From contig NC_087067.1 of NCBI RefSeq assembly GCF_963678635.1, forward strand, positions 12,135,716 to 12,199,715: a stretch of 64,000 bases of DNA, read 5' to 3'. The first letter of the stretch is position 1. Each line of letters opens with the position of its first letter. The notes beneath the pieces are model-generated. The model did not search any database, had not been told where the DNA came from, and saw only the letters and a list, made by a program, of their open reading frames with translations. Source of the DNA: Symsagittifera roscoffensis. Its lineage: Eukaryota > Xenacoelomorpha > Acoela > Convolutidae. Positions 10,878-21,160 of the stretch are shown piece after piece. Both the position numbers and the translations under genes were made by a program.

Positions 10878-13159
10878 TTAATTGATGATGAAAAAATTCA
10901 TAAAAAATCCTGCAAATAGTATGTGTGCTACACTTGCTTGTCTATTTACTTGTGTGTGTATAGCGCATGTGTTATAGATTCCTTTTAAAAGTGAAAAAAG
11001 AAATCCTATAAAGTTAAACATTGCGTATAGGATAGTTAATTTTTCTAAGATGTAATAGGGCCATCCTAGAAAATCGAGAATTTCATTTTTTAGTGTAACA
11101 AAGCTAAAAATATTTATAGGTGAAATATCTTGTGGTCTGTATTTTTCACCGTTTAGATATATATAGTCTTTAATGTCTTTAAAATATCCGCTATAATCTT
11201 GTGTATAGATATCTGCAAATCCTGCGGTTTCGGCAAGTTTGCGTAAGTTTTGGTCAATTGATTGTCTTTGTATAGTGTCCATTTGTGTTAATAATTCCTG
11301 GAATTGTTGTGTTCTAATGTGGTGTTGGATATCGGATTTTGAATATATTCCAATTGATTGTAAATCAATATTTGGGTTACGAGCAATAGCTCTGATGCTT
11401 TCGGGTGAAAATTTTTTGAGTGATTGGATTAACGTGGGGTATGGGGTAAGAAGATAACATTTATCTCCGTCAGGGTTCAATTGTACTACATTGTGGCTAT
11501 TTTATGAGCCACATGGGACTGCGGTATCCCAAAAATATGTTCGTCTTGAAAGTGTGTCAACAAAATGTACTTTATTTTTCTAAAAGATAGGGATTCTTTC
11601 ATAGCATCTTTTATCTTCAAAAACATATAGTGGTGACACTTTTTTGGTACAAGTATAAAACTATAAAATGTTTCCTTCGTAGTCTAGAAAATTTGATCTA
11701 TTTCCTGATAGTAAATATCCTGCGTAGGGTATTTTTAACACTGCTAGTGCAAGTGATTGTAGGATTTGTGTCCTTTCTAATTCGCATAGTTGGTGAAGTG
11801 TTTCTAATTCGGAGAGTGACATTTCTTGAAAAATTCGACTAATCGTGTAGTCTAACTTCATATCTAAAAGGATATCATAGTGGATATTACCAAAATAAGA
11901 ATTATTCGTTAGTGATAGTTCTTCTAAACGTGTGCTTCTAGTGTCATGTGGCAATAAATGTCCACCAGGTTGACCATTACTTTTTTGAAAGTTAACTGGT
12001 ATATATGATGTTCCTTCGTGTAGAGGATGACCTGTGGCATAAGGGTCAATTTTTATTTTTCCAGTGGTCATGTCGAAACCTTTTTCGTATTCAACTAATA
12101 TTTCAGAATATTGTGTTTTGTGAAGTGGGTTTTTGTATTTGCATGCGATTTCTGTTTCTTGATATATTTGAAAACAAGTTAATTTATTTTCTATATTATG
12201 GATATTTCGAAAATCGGTACTTTGTTTTCGTAATGGATGGACTTGTTCGTATGGAATTGATTGTATAAAATATTTTTCGTGAAATTTTATCATTCGAGCG
12301 TGTATTTTTGCTACTTAAAATGTTGTACATGTATCTTCGGGAAACCAAACAATTGTTGGTTGTGTCCGTGTTGTAGGATCACAATAGCCTTGATCGTTTT
12401 TACAAGGTAGTCTAATTCCTTGATAGATCATTGTGTTGTCAGATAAATCTCGTGTGAGCTGTATTTTTTCGAGTTGTATTTTCCAATCGAAAAACATTAT
12501 TTCTTGATATCCTTCATTTTTTGTGTCTGCTTTGCAGTTTGATGGATTATTTATACCAATGTGTGGTATCCAGTCTTATCGTGTATGTCATAAGTTAATC
12601 TTCCGTGTGCGCCGTTGTATGGGTATTTTCCATCTAGTTTTATATGTCCTTGATATCTTTCAAGTTCTGCTTGATGAACAGAATCGGCAAAGACTTCAAA
12701 ATATACTATTTTTCTGTCGGTGTTTTTATTTTTTGTGATGTTTAATCTGCGTAGCTCGTTTTTACAATCATCGGGATTTAAATGTAGAAGTCGTTCTATA
12801 TTACTTTGGTAGAATGATTCGTGGTCAAGTCGGTTTTTTATTTCCGTTTGAAACTTGTGAACAATGTACTTTCTTTTCGGAAATGTTGCTGTAAGTTTAT
12901 ATCCTATGACTGTTGTTGCTCGGGCTTTTGAATATAGTGTCGCTATTACATTTGTAGTTTCTATAGCTTGTGGTTCCGTTTCGCATTGTGATACTTGATT
13001 TATTGCATATTTGTGTAATGTTTTTTGTTCATTTTCTTCACAATCGTAATGTGTTACTAATAAGTCTTGGGGTCCTGTGCGGGGAGAAGGATTTAAGTTC
13101 TGATCGGAGATTATGAGAAAAAGGAGTTGGAGGAATATCAATATTTTTAGAATATACAT
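10878..13159 (-). pseudogene. env: Broken envelope glycoprotein gene, possibly chuvirid-like
   Basis: Four consecutive frames (12551-13159, 12315-12497, 11661-12293, 10878-11480) together span ~760 codons, about the size of a class III-type fusion glycoprotein. The first frame starts with a hydrophobic signal peptide (MYILKILIFLQLLFLII) and continues with a Cys-bearing ectodomain. The third ends with a conserved-looking ELCELERTQ...GNRSNFLD block. The last contains two hydrophobic segments near its end (around LYAMFNFIGFLFSLL), fitting a membrane anchor. From general knowledge the GNRS-type block recalls glycoproteins of chuvirids and of retroelements that captured them; I could not confirm this. 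It is inactivated by a frameshift near 12560, stops at ~12315 and ~11660, and a further shift before 11480. Confidence 0.6.
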
Positions 13160-14290
13160 GTGTATGATAATCCTGAGTACGGATTATAAAATGTGATGTA
13201 ACCAATTGTCTTTTTGGTATATCTGTCGTATTTATATAATACTTCAGTTGTTATAAATGGTGGTGGTAGCGATTGAGCTGTTATACTTGGTGGGTTTAAT
13301 GGGTAAGGATGTTGAGCAATGTTGTTTAGTTTAACCGTGATTTCAAATTTTAATTGTAGACTATTTTGTTGGAGTATTTGGATGTTATGGTCACGAATGT
13401 CTTCGTGGATATCTTGTCTATACTGTAGTCTATGGAGTGCCCAGTTGTGGAGTCGGTTACTTTCCGGGTGTTGTCCAAATAATGGTGGGGGTGCTGTGAA
13501 CGTGATCCAACCTAATCTTAAAGGGATATTTGTTGATGATTGTTCTCGATATCTAGCGTCGAGGTTATTTGGAAAATTTAGGGGGAAAGGCGTCGGTAAA
13601 ATCTGGCTTATTGATGGTGTTGACGGTAGTGATAATGTTTCTGGTAGTGATGATGATGTTGTTGTATCCGTAGAAATATCTATTGGGTCATTTATTAAAT
13701 TTGGTTCACCTTGTGTGAATGATTGTGTTGTCCAATATGGTAGTCGTGATGTTTGGTTTGGGGGGTTAAAGGGATTTTCACGTATTTGTTCAGATGTTGG
13801 TGTTGAACCTAAGTTATCTGAGGGTATACTTGAGGTGCTACGTTGTGAAAGAAGTGGGGGAGCTTCTGGTAATGTACTATTTGAGTTTTCTGAAGTAGTT
13901 GGTGTTGGTGAATGGGGTATATCAAAATGAACTCTGGGGGTTTGAAAATTTCTATTTCGTCGTGGATGTATAATTTGTCTATTTATTTCAACTGTATTCT
14001 GGTTTTGACTAATATTTCTTATTCTACTTAATTCTTGTGGTAGTGTTGGGTACAAGTTATATGTTGGTTCACTTAGAGGTGCCTGTCGCTGAACTGGTTC
14101 TAATGGTTCAGATAAGCGAGCGTGTCGTTCTTCAAAAGTATATGGGTTATCTTGGAAAGAAATTCGTGTAGATGTTTGGGGGTTTTGGGTAGTTGTAGGT
14201 ATTGTCGGGTTTTCTAGGGATGTTGTCGGTGAAGACTGACTGTGTGATTGTTGGTTAGCAATTTTTGAGGGTTTTTTGATTGATTTCTTT
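13147..14290 (-). CDS. ORF C: Pro/Ser/Thr-rich protein immediately upstream of env
   Basis: The frame is open from a stop near 14291 to TAA at 13147. It has no early ATG (the usable initiator near 14055 is TTG), so it may be reached by splicing. The first ~200 residues are Pro/Ser/Thr/Asn-rich, probably disordered. The last ~130 look folded (LRLGWITFTAPPPLFG, then LHRLQYRQDIHEDIRDH and a Pro-rich end). The last 13 bases overlap the env start, which suggests coupled expression. I do not recognise the family. By position it could be an envelope partner or a matrix-like protein. Confidence 0.5.
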
Positions 14291-15306
14291 TAGTGAAAAA
14301 ATTTATGTTTATTGTAGTATTCTTCAAGAAAAAGAATTAAAAGGATTGTTGCTAAGGCGAATGTTAAGGTTGCCTTCTTTATACATTTGCATATTGTCAA
14401 TATTAGGGATGATAAAAATGTTACAAAATTTACAAATAGTAAAAAAATATCTGTTCTACTAAAAATGGTTCGTATTTTCTTGGGTTCTCAAATAAATTTT
14501 GGGTTTTCGTACCTGTGAATATGGTCAATGACTTGGGAAAGTTGGAGATATATTTCAAATAGGGAGTAGAAAATTTAAAAAATATTGCAAAAAATGATTA
14601 AAATTATTATAAAAGCTTAAAAAGTATCAAAAAGAAATATGAATAAAAGTTTAAGTATTGTTAAAAAGTTTATGAAAATGTTGAAAATTGTGTTGACTGA
14701 TCGAGAGAAGAGCATTTAAGAAATGGCTTCTTGGTCGAATATTTTTTGTTGTTTGGGGCAATTTTCAAGTGTGGTCGAATTATTTATTGATTTTTTGACA
14801 AGTGGGTTGAGTTTTGTGAAAAGTTGTGTGGGGCGACTTTTATGGTGTTCGGGAGGTCTTCTTTTACTTTATTTTTATTTGTCAGGTTATATGGGGTATT
14901 TTTGCGATTTTTGTACTTTAGGCTAAATTTATATGGTCGTATTTTTTTAGGCTAATTTATCATTTTTGTTTGGGGGGTTTTTGAGGTCTGAGTTGGGAAA
15001 ATATTGTTGATCTTTGCGTTATTAGATAAGGGAGGGTTATGATATTATGATGGTATTTATTTTAGTTGACAAGTTTGAGTGGTTTGCTTATTTTAGACCT
15101 GGAGGTTGTAAAGTTATAGTTATAGATATGCTTGGAGTTTAATATTTGTCGTCTAATTGGTTTGTGCTAGAGTTATAGAAGGTGACGGATTGAATGAATC
15201 CTATTGGCTAATTTTGAACTAGAATCGCTGCGTGTTTGTCAGCATGTTATTTTGAAAAATGAAAGTTCAAAATGTTTCAGAGGTGCAAAGATTATTAATT
15301 TTAAAA
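14291..15306 (-). other. Non-coding interval between pol and ORF C
   Basis: About 1 kb with no frame longer than ~65 codons and no recognisable protein on either strand. The element strand is A-rich. It could hold the splice acceptor or internal promoter for the ORF C/env message; I cannot single out a site. Confidence 0.45.
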
Positions 15307-18300
15307 TTAAAGCTGTTTTTGAAATTCAACTTTCTTTAATATTTTAGATTGTGGGATGAATGTTTTGTAGTTTTTACGTGGTTGATTTCTAAGTCGTGAT
15401 GACTCTCTATGTTCTGATTTCTCGACTTGTTCTTGGGGTATAATTTTTTCTATCATTTTTCTGTTTTTCCTTTCTTTTTGAGGTATTTTTTGATCTAGCT
15501 TTTTTGTATTGTTTTGGTTTGTAGTTGGTTTTTTTTGTTTTTCAAGGTGAATGTCATTTTGTTCATTTATTTCATTTTCCGTATGTGGGTGATTTTGAAT
15601 AAATTTTAAACCAGTGAAAGAATAAAATTGAGTTAGTTCGCTTAGTGCATATTCTTTTGGGTAGTAAGGCAATAGATTTTTTCTATGTTGAACATTTTCT
15701 TTTTGGTCTGAATCGGTGATTTTATATGTTACGTCAGTGGGTTTGGCGATTATTTGGTATGGTCCTTTACGAAGGGGTTGTAATTTTTTAGAAATTCCTT
15801 TTTGTGTATAAAAATTGGGTATTAAGACAAATGTTCCAATTTTTAAATCTGAGGCTGGTGTAAAGCGTGAATTTATTTGTTCGTTAATGTTTTGCCTTTG
15901 TAACAATTTTTTTGTTACTCTTTGGTAAATTTCATTGTGTTTTTTATCTCTATTTAAAATCCATTCGGTGTGTGTACCGGAGGCTAATTTAAGGATTTGT
16001 GGGTGATGAAAATGATCTTCATCATGAGTGTGTAAAGGTAGGTTATAACAAATTGAGTCTTTATTTGGTTGGCAATGACCTTGTGTATTTTTATGAGAGT
16101 TTGCGGTAAACATAATTGGTTTACGTGGCTTTTGATTAAAAACCATTTCGTATGGTGACATTCCTAGAGTTGTCGTAATTTGTGAATTATATGCCAAGGG
16201 AAATAATTTTACATCTGCTGACCATTCTGTGTATCTTGTATCATTTCCATTGATGATACATCTAAGATATTCTTGTAGTGAACGGTTCATACCTTCGACT
16301 AAACCGTTTGTCCAAGGTGCGTAACAATGTGGTACTGGGTTGAGTGCTACATAATGTGTAAATGCGTCAACAATTACCATAATGTAGGAGTTTCCTTCAG
16401 AGGATGGTGAAATTGGTCCTTTTGTATCGAATGAAATACGGTGGTTAAAATATAAACTTTGTCCTTTAAAATCTTGTTTTTGTGCTATTTGTTTTTGATT
16501 TGGATAAGGTTTATTTAGCTGACATACTATACAATCATTGCATAGTACTTTTATCCAAATTGGTGCATTTGGAAAATAAAAATTTTGTGTAAAATTTGAA
16601 TATGTTTTCTCTGATCCGGAGTGTCCTTTAATGTTTTGTGTATGTGAAATGTTAAAAGCTGTAAGAATCATACCTAAAGGTAGACAGGGAACTGTAGAAT
16701 CATTTAAGTGATATTCTAGAAGGTCTGTGTTTTCATTAATTGTTGTATTATTAATTTTTCGAAAATATCGGAGGAGTGTTTTATTTCCTAAAATTGTGGT
16801 ATTTGCCTTTACGGGCTTAGTTTTGTATTTGTGCCATGATTTTAGTTGTCTAATTACTGGGTCAAGATTTTGATAATTTTTCAAGATATTAATTGTAATT
16901 TTATCTGTTGGAGGGAGAAAAATGTTTTCAATTTCTAATTTAGATAAAGGAATTGTGTCAAGTGGGTCATGGAGGTCAAAAACCTGATTTATTGTGTATT
17001 TTGAATCATTTGTTTGTGGTCCTGATAAATTTAATTTATCAGTTAAATTTTCTTTTTCAATTAACGGAAAAAGGTTTTTTTTATGCGAGTGGTGTTTTAT
17101 TCGTTTTTGTTGGGTGTTATTTTTTATCCATTGTGAGTATGGAATTGGTTTGAAAGTTGATGTTCCAAGTAGATCAACTTCGTAGTGCTTATTTTGGCAA
17201 TCTAAGTAAGGTGGGAAGTGTTGTAGATTATTTATTTGTGATTGTTCAATGTCAGTTTTTACTGCATATTTGCATTCTAGTCGGGGTGATGTTTCGTCTT
17301 TTGCAAGGTAAAATTTTATATTTTTAGGTATTTCAACTGTAGTTTTTCGTGTAAGTAATTCAGGTGGTGTATTTCGACTTAATGTATCTGGTAATGCAAG
17401 ATTCTTTCCTGCTGTCCAAACTATATGTAAGTTTGGAAATTTCATTAGAATTAGTTGAAATCTATAAACTCGGTGATTTGGATTTGATTTTTGTGTAAAG
17501 AGAAAAATGATTGGTTTATGATCTGTGAATAGAACTGTTGGATGTTTTGATCCAAGTATCAGAAATTCATATTCTGTAAGTATATAAATTATAGCTGTAC
17601 ATTCTCTCATTAGAGCTGAGAGTCGTAGCTCTGCTTGAGTGAATAATCGGGATATAAGGTTCATTTTATTTGTACCACTGTGTGATTGTAGTAATGCTGC
17701 GCCGATGTCAAAATTTGAAGCATCGCACATTGCATAGAATGGTTGATTTGGATCTGGGATTGTGTTTGAAATTTGTTCAGTTAAAAGTTTTTTAATTTCT
17801 TCAGATCGTGTTTGATGTTCAGTGGTCCATTCAAAATTATTTTGTTGTCTGAGGATATTATAGAATGGTCTTAAATATAATTGCATTTTGTAAACGTACT
17901 TGCTTAAGAAATTTAACATTCCAAGGAATTCTTGGATTTTCTTTTTGTTTGTTGGTGGTTGAAGTTTTTGAATAGCATCAATGCGTGATTTTAATGGAGT
18001 GATTGTGTTTCTTTCTATATTATGTCCTAAAAATTTAACTCGTGTTAAAAAGAAGTGTGATTTATCGGGGGCGGCCTTCAGATTTTCGTTCTGAAGTATT
18101 TTATGATAGTGTTTTAAAACTGTAAACATTTCTTCTTTTGTCTGTGATTGCATAAAAACATCGTCTAAATAGGTGATTGCGTTTTTCTTAAGTATTAGTG
18201 GTCTAAAAATTTTGCTCATAAAAGCTGAAAATGCTGCTGGTCCTATGGATATTCCATAGAATAGGCGGTTGAATTCATATTGCTGATTTCCAATAACAAA

Positions 18301-18720
18301 TTGTGTTAAACGTCGTGATTGTTAATCTAGTGGCATTTGATTGTATGCACTATTCATATCTGCGGTTGTAAAGTATTTTCCGTTTATTTTTGTTAAAATA
18401 ACTTGTATTGGTTCAATAGGCCAATTGCATTTTGATTCGTCTATTAGTGAATTGAGATATCTAGCGTCTAAAACTATTTTTAATGATTCTCCTTTTGCTA
18501 GGATTATAACAGGGTTAATAAATGTGTTACCTTTTGGTTGTTCTTCTTTGTTTACTGGTGAGATAATTTTGTATTGTTCTAAAACTTCCAGTAATCTATT
18601 TACCTTATCGTGTAAATGAATTGGTACTTTACTTGCTCTTTGTTTTTTGAAAACTGCGTCAGGTTTTAACAGGAGATGTAGTGATGAACTGATTTTCCCA
18701 ACATCAAATTTTGATGTTGC
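15307..18720 (-). pseudogene. pol: pol copy 3: RT-RNase H-integrase, damaged
   Basis: This is the only copy that reaches integrase. The RT part starts after the TAG at 18718-18720. It contains the LDARYLNSL and DMNSAYNQMPL blocks, then a TAA at 18322-18324 that replaces a Glu codon. The 970-aa frame from 18219 starts MSKIFRPL and carries YLDDVFMQ (catalytic Asp pair). RNase H blocks follow (CDASNFDIGAALLQ, LMREC, TDHKP). The integrase has an HHCC finger ending CNDCIVCQ and first Asp in ISFDTKGP (residue ~598), with Glu in NGLVEGMNR (~642). Only ~43 residues separate these two; the segment with the second catalytic Asp is missing, so integrase cannot work. A charged, Lys-rich tail follows. Compared with the other copies, three residues are lost in the RNase H region. 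Confidence 0.85.
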
Positions 18721-19359
18721 CTAGACTGTTGAATATTTTAACAGTTGTTTTGCTAGTTTGTCAAATTCGATTTGTGTAACTTGCGAGTGTTCAAAGTTAA
18801 ACATCGTTAAAAAATGTTGTTGTTCTTTTGTGTAATTTGTTATATTGAATGTTGGTTTAAAATATGGTGTTTTTGTGAAATAATCTGTGTTCCTCTTTTC
18901 ATTGCTTATTATGTTATATATGGATAGTTCCTCGTTAAGAATTGTGGATTGACAAATATCTAATAATTGGAGTATATTATTCAAGGGGTATGCTTTTTCA
19001 TGTACGGGTGATATTGTAGCGTTTGTTTCGCAATATCCTAAAAGTCCTAAGGGTAATGTTACTTGATACGGTGTATTGTTATACACATGTAAGGGAATGA
19101 TGTCTGAATTCGTATTTTTTAAATATTTTTTAGATGAAATCGTGATTTTGAAAAACTTTTGAATAGGTTTAAACTCAAAGTCTGACATAAAGAGTTGTTG
19201 TTTATTTTGACTTTTATTATATTGGTGAACTTGTTTTATTGAAAAGTTATATATATTTCCTGATAGTGGTTTCAGGTGTTTCCGTTGTTGGTTATAAATT
19301 GGATAAAATTTTGAAAAAAATGGTGGTTGTTTATTTACTCTTTGAAAAAATGTTTTCAA
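18721..19359 (-). pseudogene. Partial protease region, copy 3
   Basis: A frame matching the last ~205 residues of the intact gag-PR frame (21161-24034) and ending at the same TAG. It lacks capsid, zinc knuckle and the DSGAE active site. At its 5' side (about 19345-19358) it is fused to pol linker sequence of copy 2 at a shared GAAAAATGTT. It lacks the four extra residues seen in copy 2 and shares FFQR, PPFFS and TKTPYF with copy 1. Confidence 0.75.
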
Positions 19360-21160
19360 TTTCTAATTTAGATAAAGGAATTGTGTCAAGTGGGTCATGG
19401 AGGTCAAAAACTTGATTTATTGTGTATTTTGAATCATTTGTTTGTGGTCCTGATAAATTTATTTTATCAGTTAAATTTTTTTTTTCAATTAACGGAAAAA
19501 GGTCTTTTTTATGCGAGTGGTGTTTTATTCGTTTTTGTTGGGTGTTATTTTTTATCCATTGTGAGTATGGAATTGGTTTGAAAGTTGATGTTCCAAGTAG
19601 ATCAACTTCGTAGTGATTATTTTGGCAATCTAAGTAAGGTGGGAAGTGTTGTAGATTATTTATTTGTGATTGTTCATCAATGTCAGTTTTTACTGCTTAT
19701 TTGCATTCTAGTCGGGGTGATGTTTCGTCTTTTGCAAGGTAAAATTTTATATTTTTAGGTATTTCAACTGTAGTTTTTCGTGTAAGTAATTCAGGTGGTG
19801 TATTTCGACTGAATGTATCTGGTAATGCAAGATTCTTTCCTGCTGTCCAAACTATATGTAAGTTTGGAAATTTCATTAGAATTAATTGAAATCTATAAAC
19901 TCGGTGATTTGGATTTGACTTTTGTGTAAAGAGAAAAGTGATTGGTTTATGATCTGTGAATAGAACTGTTGGATGTTTTGATCCAAGTATCAGAAATTCA
20001 TATTCTGTAAGTGTATAAATTATAGCTGTACATTCTCTCATTAGAGTTGAGAGTCGTAGCTCTGCTTGAGTGAATAATCGGGAATTTGCTGATATAAGGT
20101 TCATTTTTTTTGTACCACTGTGTGATTGTAGTAATGCTGCGCCGATGTCAAAATTTGAAGCATCGCACATTGCATAGAATGGTTGATTTGGATCTGGGAT
20201 TGTGTTTGAAATTTGTTCAGTTAAAAGTTTTTTAATTTCTTCAAATCGTGTTTGATGTTCAGTGATCCATTCAAAATTATTTTGTTGTCTGAGGATATTA
20301 TAGAATGGTCTTAAATATAATTGCATTTTGTAAACGTACTTGCTTAAGAAATTTAACATTCCAAGGAATTCTTGGATTTTCTTTTTGTTTGTTGGTGGTT
20401 GAAGTTTTTGAATAGCATCAATGCGTGATTTTAATGGAGTGATTGTGTTTCTTTCTATATTATGTCCTAAAAATTTAACTCGTGTTAAAAAGAAGTGTGA
20501 TTTATCGGGGGCGGCCTTCAGATTTTCGTTCTGAAGTATTTTATGATAGTGTTCTAAAACTGTAAACATTTCTTCTTTTGTCTGTGATTGCATAAAAACA
20601 TCGTCTAAATAGGTGATTGCGTTTTTCCTAAGTATTAGTGGTCTAAAAATTTTGCTCATAAAAGCTGAAAATGCTGCTGGTCCTATGGATATTTCATAGA
20701 ATAGGCGGTTGAATTCATATTGTTGATTTCCAATAACAAATTGTGTTAAACGTCGTGATTGTTCATCTAGTGGCATTTGATTGTATGCACTATTCATATC
20801 TGCGGTTGTAAAGTATTTTCCGTTTATTTTTGTTAAAATAACTTGTATTGGTTCAATAGGCCAATTGCATTTTGATTCGTCTATTAGTGAATTGAGATAT
20901 CTAGCGTCTAAAACTATTTTTAATGATTCTCCTTTTGCTAGGATTATAACAGGGTTAATAAATGTGTTACCTTTTGGTTGTTCTTCTTTATTTACTGGTG
21001 AGATAATTTTGTATTGTTCTAAAATATCCAGTAATCTATTTACCTTATCGTGTAAATGAATTGGTACTTTACTTGCTCTTTGTTTTTTGAAAACTGCGTC
21101 AGGTTTTAACAGGAGATGTAGTGATGAACTGATTTTCCCAACATCAAATTTTGATGTTGC
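19355..21160 (-). pseudogene. pol: RT-RNase H copy 2, truncated before integrase
   Basis: The frame runs from the in-frame TAG (21158-21160) without interruption to a TAA at 19694-19696, giving about 487 codons of RT and RNase H. It has LDARYLNSL, the DMNSAYNQMPLDEQ block intact (copies 1 and 3 have a stop here), YLDDVFMQ, the CDASNFDIG RNase H block, and PDTFSRN. After the TAA the same frame continues as linker homologous to copy 3 to about 19360. There it is broken by the junction with PR copy 3. No integrase follows. Of the three, this RT is the best preserved. Confidence 0.8.
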
